Shown here: one piece after another, positions 56,680-64,000 of the stretch | Position numbering within the stretch: position 1 is the first letter of the stretch | Layout of the letters: every line of letters starts with the position of its first letter | Source of the DNA: Mycocentrospora acerina | Lineage: Eukaryota > Ascomycota > Dothideomycetes > Pleosporales | DNA: 64,000 bases | Assembly: GCA_022701365.1 (NCBI GenBank) | Contig: JAKUHH010000091.1 | Coordinates: 186,001 to 250,000 of the forward strand | Reading direction: 5' to 3' | Notes under the pieces: generated by a model | What the model saw: only the letters and a program-made list of their open reading frames with translations | Told to the model about the DNA's origin: nothing | Database searches by the model: none | Position numbers and translations under genes: made by a program

Positions 56680-59600
56680 ATGGCCAACAACCAGTACTCG
56701 CAGCCCTACTACGGCCTGCCCTTCGCCTTCCCTCCCGCGCCGCCCGCGCAACCAGATCCCCCAGGCACCTCCCCAGACGCACGCCGGCCCCCAATGCCTG
56801 ATGCCTTTCCAAGCCTCCCCGGACTCAACTTCACCGCATACGGCCAGAACACGCAGCAGCCGCAGTACTCCCCAAGTAAGTCGTCGCGCATCGCTTTGCT
56901 CTCTCTCGAGGGCGCCACACGTGCTTGCAGCCCCTGACCAACACCAGCTGCGTGGCCCCCGCCGCCCCCGCCAGACGCGTGGTTGCCATTTATGCAGAAC
57001 GGAATGATCCCTCCACCTCCTCTCCCTGGATTCGGCTTTCCCCCGCCGGGGCTGCCCCAGATAGCCCAGCACCCAGCGGCGCCGCCTGCCCTACCTCCCC
57101 GACCTGCCACTGCCGCTGTTGCAAATGAACGCGTCATGGAGATTGTGCAAGGCGACGCGGAAGATGGGGAATTGAGTGATGGAGAAGTCACGTCTCAAAC
57201 ACCAGCGCGCAATGCCAATTCCCGCGCTCAAATTGATCCCCCTCGATCTGCTCCACAGACCTCGCGCACTCTGGAAGAGTTGCACCCTCCTGACCGGCCC
57301 ACTGCTGCTGCTGGCCAGAAGGCGTCGCATGAGCTTGCCTGGAAGGCTCCACAACAAGTCAGCGCCCCGAGTGCGATGGAAACAATACAGCAGAGCCGCG
57401 AAGCTGTCAGGCAATTCGTCAAGCTCCTTAACAGCAACAACATGGGATATCGCACTTTGGCGAATGAAGTCGATGATAGCCAACGAGACCTTCTTAGGAG
57501 CGTCTACTCGAGCTGCAACCTGCCTTCAGAGCCTGAGCCTATCCCGCCGCCTAAGATCAATGGTACGAGTCAAGCACCTAGCGTTGCTCCTGCTGTTCAG
57601 CCAATGTCCGTCACCGAATCTCATTCCCAACACTCGATACCTACAAAGGTCGCTCCCATAGTCAAGACAAGCATCAATGCTGCGCCACCAGCCAAGTCCG
57701 CACCTTCGCCAGTGGACCGCAAGGACTACATTGCACGCCTTCAAGCTGCGAAAAAGGCCAAACAATCAAGTATGGCTAAACCCAGCCCACCGCAGAAGAC
57801 ACCTCCTGTGACAACCGTCACAACGCCTCAGCCTGCCACAACGCCGCTTCCTAAGCAGCCTGCGACGGACGAGCAGAAGGCACGGAACACTGAACTAATC
57901 AAGCAAAGGCTGGCAGCCATTAAAGCTGGAAAGAAACCTACGACAGTAGCTTCGAATGGGAGAGTATCGTCGTCGTCGTCTCCCGCGCCAGGAAGTGAAC
58001 AGGGCCAAAGAATATCCGTACAAGCATCACAAGCTCCTTTGAATGGGTCACACACTTCGAACACTCAATTCCAGGCACCATCGTTTCCTGGTTTACCCGG
58101 CCTGTTCATGAACATGCAACCAAATCAGAACAGTATCCCACCAGTCGTACCCAAGCCACCTCACACCATTCCGCAAAAGCGACCAGCACCATCGGAATTG
58201 ACAGAGGTGTTGACGCCACGAGGCTCAGTCGCTCCCTACACACGACCACTTGGAGAATCACCTCACTCACACCACAATGAGCAGGTTATCATCAATATCG
58301 ACGACTCTGAAGGTAGCGACATGGACATAGACGATGACCAAGATGTTACAAACCCTTCCACAGGATCTTACTCGGCCCAAACTCGCGACCTTCACCAGAC
58401 GCCTGGGAAGCTCCCTAACTTCCCTCATCGTCCGGCTTCCATGCAACCAACATCATCTACTGTTAGCACACCAGGCCCGCAGACTCCGGCTACCTCTGCG
58501 CGCAAAGACGGAATCGACAAAAAAGAGCAAGAGCTTGCGGCCCTCAAAGTGACACTTAAGAAAAAACTTGCCGAGAAGCGCGAGAAGGATCGGGCGGCGG
58601 CGGCTGCAGCTGCTCAATCATATCCTTCATCTCTTCCTCCAAAACCGCCAATGCCAGCATCGACCCCTCAAAAAGTTACCAGTGCTCGGCCTCAGCCTTT
58701 TGCAAAGGAATCGACGCGTTCGCTGCCCTTTAAAAGTGGCATCATGTCAAGTCCTCACTCCCTTTCTATTGATGATCCGTCCGGCAACACTAGCCAACGT
58801 CGACGAGAGCAAATCCTGCTTGAGCGGTCATCATACGACGCTGAACTAGCCAGCAATTTGGAGCAGGTTGCTCGATTGACGAAGGAAATGGAGCAACTGC
58901 TTGCGCGCAACGAAAAGCTTAACAAGGATAAGGCAAGGCTAGCGGAAGAGCTTGAGAATCTTGGAATCGACACCGAGGGCATGTCTCACGCACAACTACG
59001 CGCTAAGAAGGACGAGATTGAACTTGCCAGATCTCCAGACTCTAATGCTCAACCACAGGATACTGCTCGCATTTCCCCGCCCGTAACAAATGGAGTCAAA
59101 GTTCCTACTCCAATTTTGTCACCTAATCAAGATTCTCAATTCAGTACGACTGTCAAAAAAGACGCACCGAGTAACATAACAGTAGCTGGACAATTCGCCC
59201 TTCCAGGACTTAGTAGCACAGTGCTTCCAAAACCAATACATAGAACTGCCGACCTCCAGAATCCTACCACAGAAGAAGCTCCTGTTTCTAATCGCACAAA
59301 TGTTACCATGCCAGAGTCTCGGTCAATAGAAGCCCGAGATGTTTCTCTGTCAAACGAGGCACATGCTCGTGCTAATGTGGACCAGCCCTCCATTGGGGGC
59401 ACCACAGCTATTTCACGTCGCTCGGCGACTCCACTCGATGATGACGAAGACTTTTATTCTCCGCCACCACTGGCTGATGTTCCCGCTGAGGCTGAGCCCA
59501 ATCCTGTCCAAGTATCTCACGCACAAGCTGAACCTGATACGGTCGAGGTTGCATCTCTCTCCGAGGAAGGCGAGGTTGAAATGTCTGTGTCCACCGAAGA

Positions 59601-60609
59601 CGAGGAAGAGGAAGAGTACGAGCCTGAAGAACCTACTGTTGTCGCCGATATCGCCAATCGAGAAGTCCCGGTGCATGAACCTCAGACCGCACAACCATCC
59701 TCATCAGACGATCAATCAACAGAAGACGAGGAGCCCTATGAGCCTCCCGAAATCGATCTGGAGACGTCTAATACGCCCATGGATATCACGAACGCTGTCG
59801 CCGATTCGCATGAGCTCGAGGATGATGTGGAAGACGGTGCTATGGACATTGCTACGTCTTCATCGGACGAATCTAGTGATTCAGATTCAGATTCGGATGA
59901 AGAAATGTCATCAGGTTCCGAGGACAATGACCCGACACCTGCAAGCAACGAGCTTGTGCAAGATGCTAACACTGCTCATGATCTAGCTCCTGAACTGCAA
60001 CCAGAGGCTGTACCAGTAATTGCTATCACCGAAGATGTATGTTTATTCTGCTAAGTGTGTGGGACATGGCTGATCAAAACAGGAACAAGTAAACGACGAT
60101 CAGGTTGAGTTGGAGAAGTTCACTCCGTACGAGAGTCCACTTCGCATGTTCAAGTCCTACCGCTACCACCCCAGTTACACGCAGGACATTACTGGCGGCT
60201 TTCTGTCGATGACTTTTAGCCATCAGATTGACCCCGAGAAACCATTGTGCCAATACGAGTCAGCAGGCGGGTCTTGCAACGACGCCGAATGCCCTAACCA
60301 GCACTTTCGGGGCATGGGTATTACCGGTGCGTGATCGGAACGGACTTTTCATTCATTGACTCTTGGTTTGCCCCGCCCTTGTACGCAGACTAACTTGGAC
60401 ACTTTGTAGGTGAGAAACTTCTCGTTCAGCTCGGCACAGCAAACCCCGGGAAGACCCCCGAGGAAAAACAAAGGTGGAATGACGGCCTAAGAGGCGTTCT
60501 CAAGGAATTGCGCCAGAAAAACATCAAGGACCCTAACGGCATTGCCGAAGAGATTGCCAAGTATCGAAGGGAGTTCCTCAACGACGATACAAGAGTCGTT
60601 AACTTGTAG
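56680..60609 (+). CDS. zf-C3H1 domain protein, Red1-like
   Basis: Four exons (56680-56875, 56948-60036, 60083-60326, 60410-60609) around introns of 72, 46 and 83 nt give 1,242 aa. The N-terminus is Pro-rich (PPPPPDAWLPFMQNGMIPPP) and is followed by QGDAEDGELSDGEVTSQ, an acidic element common in RNA-processing scaffolds. Long disordered stretches follow, then a Lys/Glu-rich helix (LKKKLAEKREKDRAA) and a coiled coil near residue 700 (LEQVARLTKEMEQLLARNEK). A very acidic zone lies at about 890-1060. The only folded part is C-terminal: FTPYESPLRMFKSYRYHP and the finger C-x8-C-x4-C-x3-H (CQYESAGGSC...CPNQH, near residue 1150), which fits Pfam zf-C3H1. S. pombe Red1 carries this domain and nucleates the MTREC complex that sends meiotic mRNAs to the exosome. 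Red1 equivalence is inferred. Divergent from the myosin gene. Confidence 0.8.
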
Positions 60610-62336
60610 AATGTGGGAAAAAGTGACCACTTGGGCCAGAGTTGCTCAGTAGTGGCGCTCTTCTTGACTGATCTTGACTGCCTTACAGTACAGTGTCTTG
60701 TCTCTTATGTTCTCTCCTTTCCCCTTTGTCTGAGCAGATTAACATGCTTGGACCACCATTCATTTGGACCGCCGGCGCGAAACCGCGCCGGACAGTAATA
60801 CTTCGACACGTGGCGCACGGCGTCGGACTGTAAGCATCGATACCCCTTTGCATTGGGACGGAGTTTGGTCACCCGTTGGCATGAGCCTGCAGAAGTGATG
60901 GAAGACCTGAAGGGTTTGCAACAAACGAGATTTGGATTGGCCGTATGCTTCTGCCGTCACCTCAGCTCATCGCCGTGGACAGAGCGAGATTGAGTCATCT
61001 CCAGAGGAATGATGAAGCCGAGGTAGATGGGTTAGATATGGTAGTCCTAAGTAAATAGTTAATCACATGTATTTGGTATTCGTATTCTCATTATTTGTGA
61101 TGGCAGAGGACGGCTCCTCGTTGGATGCTGTCAGTGCATTGTGTGGCAACTTGTTCCTGGTCTGTCGTATGTTGCACACTTGAGTTACATTTATCTGCGC
61201 TTTCTTTGGCAGATTTGATGAGCCTCGCAATGTCAGCCGGACCAAAGGTTCAAGAGCCCCCAAGGTATTACATTCTGTACCACTCAGCTAAGCCCGATGC
61301 CATTTCCAAGCGCCATCGACTTTGTGCAAAAAGAGCCTCAAACCTCTTCACAGTAATAAGTCTGCAGGAATTTACGCTGCCGCTGACTTAACTTTATTTT
61401 GTAATGATAGTTTCCAATCGAATTCATCAACAACTTGCAACAAATCCAGACAAACGCTGAAAGCGGGGAGAAGTGGGTAACTTGGGCTACTTTTAAGGCT
61501 CATCAGACACATCATCGCTCACTGATATTGTTGGCTGGCCGTTGTTTGTCACGGACGGATTCTTCGCGCTTCTTCTCGACAAACACTGTCTCCTTTGTTC
61601 TGCCTTGCCTGATTTTCCTACCGAAATATCGAACCCCAAGTCTGTGACCCTATACCGTGGCTGGAGCTCGTCTTGAATGAGATGTGGTGTGAGCTAAATG
61701 AACCTCTGCAACCATTTATTAAATTTCCAGTCCAGTGTATTCAATACCATATATCTGTAGTTCGCCATGCTACCATTAACTTTCCTACTGCTAAATAGAG
61801 GAGAGATCAACAAGTTTCGTCTAGAAAGATGAAGTAACTCCTCTGTTGGCTAAGAAAGCATGTTGCTAATCTGCGTCAATACCCTGTATCCATGTGAACA
61901 TTTTACCGGCCAATGTCACCAAATTCCTAAATTCAGTACACAAACATTTTAGAACAAGATGTTGTACGTGTCGAACATATCCAAGTTCAAGTGACTGTGG
62001 GGTACAAAGTGGACCCCAACTCCCTGTCCCTGTCCCCATCTCGCTTCTACTGTGGAAATATCTCCGCGCATGCATGTAAGCTTATCCACCTAGGGAACTA
62101 CCGTTGAAGCACCGAAGCCGGCAGACGCGCATAAGTAGTATCCCAGCGCCCGCGTGCTGCGCTTTGCGCGTGATCGATACACCCAGCACAGACACCCTTG
62201 CCACGCGATCTTCGGAGTAGAGAGATCAGAGACAAGTCAGAGTGGGGATTTTGTAGAACGAAATCAAAGACAATCGCTTCAACTGTGTTTCAGACTTGGG
62301 TGATATACAATCGAAGTAGGATTTGACCAGGAAAAC
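60610..62336. other. 1.7-kb intergenic
   Basis: No gene recognised. Short frames of 60-88 codons lack motifs. The 3' end (62,190-62,336) reads like the leader of the following gene. Confidence 0.5.
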
Positions 62337-63089
62337 ATGGCGCGCGGTATTCTATGGGTGAAATCCTGGATTCAGAATCCCAATGGAATCACAGCGGAGA
62401 AGTTGTGTGAATGGTACGAAGAGGTATGTCGCGCTCTCCCTTCCAAAGTCTCCGTTGCAACTGCAAAGACATCCTAGGGCTCTCTTTTCTCCAATTTTTG
62501 TTTATTCTCTTATATACTCCGTATGAGAAAGGTCAATCAAATAACCTCACTGAAACAGACACACATTCAAGAAGTCCTCGCTCTCTCTGGCTTCCCCTCC
62601 GCCACGCGCTGGGTGTCTCTCAACCACACCCGTACCACCCCCGGACCCTGGCTCGTCATCTTCGCCCTCCCGGATGTTTCCTACAAAGACTCTTCTGCCT
62701 TCCACGCCGTACAAAATACTGTTCCTTCGCAGGAGTTGATCGACAGTGTGTATGCAAATGTTGTGTTTGACATTAGGTTTTATGAGGAGGTTGATTTCAA
62801 GGAAAGAGATGACGTGGAGGGAGAGGTGGGAAAATTTCTCGATGGGGAGGAGAGTAGTGGAGAGGGTGGGCGGGTGGAGAAGGAAGAAGGAAAGAAGGGG
62901 TGGTTGCGGACAAGGCGGTATAAACTCCTGTCACAAGTTGTACTGAAGGCGCTGAATAAAGAGGAAGGAGATGCAAAGGAGGGATTGGTGTTGAAGGAGT
63001 TTGGAGAGGGGGCGGAGAAGAGTGAAGGATGGCTTGACTTGAAGAGGGTATACCCACAGAGTGAGTGGGAGAGCGTTGGTGTTGAATAG
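62337..63089 (+). CDS. EthD-like (dimeric alpha/beta barrel) small protein
   Basis: Two exons (62337-62423, 62559-63089) around a 135-nt intron (GTATGT...AAACAG) give 205 aa. The N-terminus, GILWVKSWIQNPNGITAEKLCEWYEETHIQEVLALSGFPSATRWVSL with a Trp-Tyr-Glu-Glu and His pair assembled across the intron, follows the pattern of a fungal EthD-like/dimeric-barrel family. A beta-strand WLVIFALPD follows, then a charged insert rich in Glu, Gly and Lys (GEESSGEGGRVEKEEGKKG) that looks like a loop. The C-terminal stretch is WLRTRRYKLLSQVVLKAL. Such proteins are often stand-alone and of unknown substrate; some belong to polyketide or dye-degradation pathways. No neighbour supports either. Family assignment by pattern only. 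Confidence 0.65.
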
Positions 63090-63113
63090 TCCGATTGATG
63101 TAAACGGTAGAAA

Positions 63114-64000
63114 TTAGATGATGGTGATGCTATGTTCTTCTGGAGTTTCGTTTGAGTTGTAAAAGTCGCAGTGTTGTTCTTGTAGGAAGAGTACACCGAT
63201 ACGTTTGTAGAGGAGTGGCTCAGTGCTGCATTGCTGTAGTATGAGAGCACCCAGCCTCCAGGGGTCTCCAAGAGGGTAATAATCAGGCCATTGGCGTTGT
63301 TCGCACGGATCCTCGTAGACCGCAATACATACAACCTGCTCTCGGAACGGTGATGTTGGAAAAGGGTCATCGAGTTCTACACGATGTATCTTTTCCCTGG
63401 CGCCGTTAGAATGGAGATGTGCAATTGTAAAATCAGGATCAAATCCTGTGGGCGGTTGTTCATCCGATACAAGTTCCAACAAAGCGTGTAGAAGCCTTCC
63501 CTTCAGTGTTAATGATGCATGTTTGAGTTGACCAGATGGATGAGCATCAGTCTCCAAATCTTCAACAGTTGCTCTCGATCGACCAAGGCCGCAGGACAAA
63601 TGTGTGCTATGGACGATCATTCGGTTGTGGCTCGCCCAACTCCAGCTGGGTGCTCGCCATGCACTTGGGAGCGGACTAGAGCGTGCTGCCGATGCAGTGC
63701 GCCACAATGATTGCGGTAGCAGATGCTTTTCCCAGAGGCCACATATGAGACTATCACCAGTCGTTTTTGACACTTGTTGTGCAATACCTTGTATAGCTAC
63801 CAGAAGATCGCTCTCGACAGTTAGTTGACAATACGTGTAACCTTGAAGGAACGCACTCCATGCGCGATACACTGTGTAGCTCCAACCTTGCGTTGCTGAA
63901 GACGAGTTATTCAGCCGGCTTTCTATGGCTAAAAGCCTCTTTAGTCGGACATCTTCAACTTCCCAACTCATCCAGGTTGGTAGGTGATGCTGATATATAT
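63114..64000 (-). CDS. HET-type protein, C-terminal part (truncated at the window edge)
   Basis: The frame is open from the stop at 63114 to the right edge of the window (an internal ATG at 63971 is not needed), so only the last 295 or so residues are seen. They match the C-terminal region that follows the HET domain in many fungal proteins. YTYCQLTVESDLLVAIQGIA corresponds to the LTYxSDxLxAxxGIA box, then GLWEKHLLPQSLWR, then SAWRAPSWSWASHNRM, where RAPSWSWA is diagnostic. A domain with two aromatic-rich strands follows, ending in DFYNSNETPEEHSITII. The HET domain itself should lie beyond the edge. Cell-death control in allorecognition is the expected role for the family. Confidence 0.8.
   Translation of the reverse strand, partial: IYQHHLPTWMSWEVEDVRLKRLLAIESRLNNSSSATQGWSYTVYRAWSAFLQGYTYCQLTVESDLLVAIQGIAQQVSKTTGDSLICGLWEKHLLPQSLWRTASAARSSPLPSAWRAPSWSWASHNRMIVHSTHLSCGLGRSRATVEDLETDAHPSGQLKHASLTLKGRLLHALLELVSDEQPPTGFDPDFTIAHLHSNGAREKIHRVELDDPFPTSPFREQVVCIAVYEDPCEQRQWPDYYPLGDPWRLGALILQQCSTEPLLYKRIGVLFLQEQHCDFYNSNETPEEHSITII

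Overview
The window reads as nuclear DNA of a filamentous ascomycete (Pezizomycotina). The evidence is short introns of about 46 to 135 nt with GTANGT-type donors and CTAAC/CTGAC branch sites, CT-rich 5' leaders, HET-domain genes, and a fungal core gene set (SconB/Met30, Atg17, Cdc27/APC3, type II myosin, mS45, Snd2). The style of the proteins suggests a dothideomycete, possibly Pleosporales, but that is inference. Exon structures were worked out by hand from splice signals and reading-frame continuity.

Positions 1-11,800 look like accessory DNA. They hold a broken TPR fragment of kinesin-light-chain/NLR type (1-215, minus), an intronless NmrA-like NAD(P)-binding protein (1065-1910, plus), a secreted epoxide-hydrolase-like alpha/beta hydrolase of three exons (2485-3658, minus), and an AT-rich block. 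In that block sits a 0.92-kb element with 160-bp terminal inverted repeats whose differences are mostly transitions (4956-5877). A HET-domain gene follows (6494-8212, minus), then a protein kinase cut by one in-frame TAG (9525-10580, plus) and an unresolved stretch with coding-like pieces (10,879-11,786).

Positions 13.7-34.7 kb are mostly housekeeping genes: sconB-like (minus) divergent from atg17 (plus) across a repeat-rich spacer; a cytochrome P450 (minus) divergent from a LaeA/UMTA-type methyltransferase (plus); two small proteins of 158 and 75 aa; cdc27 (minus) divergent from an SND2/TMEM208 homologue (plus); a mitochondrial mS45-like protein (minus); and a 168-aa hypothetical (minus). 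An intron-containing tRNA-Glu(CTC) lies at 35.5 kb and a multi-pass membrane protein at 36.2-37.9 kb.

From 37.9 to 42.8 kb no gene is recognisable. The last 1.8 kb of it is GC-rich and forms the long leader of a Whi3-type two-RRM protein (42,814-44,538). Next come NADH-cytochrome b5 reductase (46,760-47,835), a 2,421-aa type II myosin (48,684-56,099, minus) divergent from a zf-C3H1/Red1-like protein (56,680-60,609, plus), an EthD-like small protein (62,337-63,089), and the C-terminal part of a second HET-type gene running off the right edge. No CRISPR, prophage or bacterial operon structure is present, and I found no convincing new multigene system. The most distinctive items are the inverted-repeat element, the stop-interrupted kinase, the P450/methyltransferase pair, the small PPxY protein and an in-frame, possibly skippable intron in the cytochrome b5 reductase gene.
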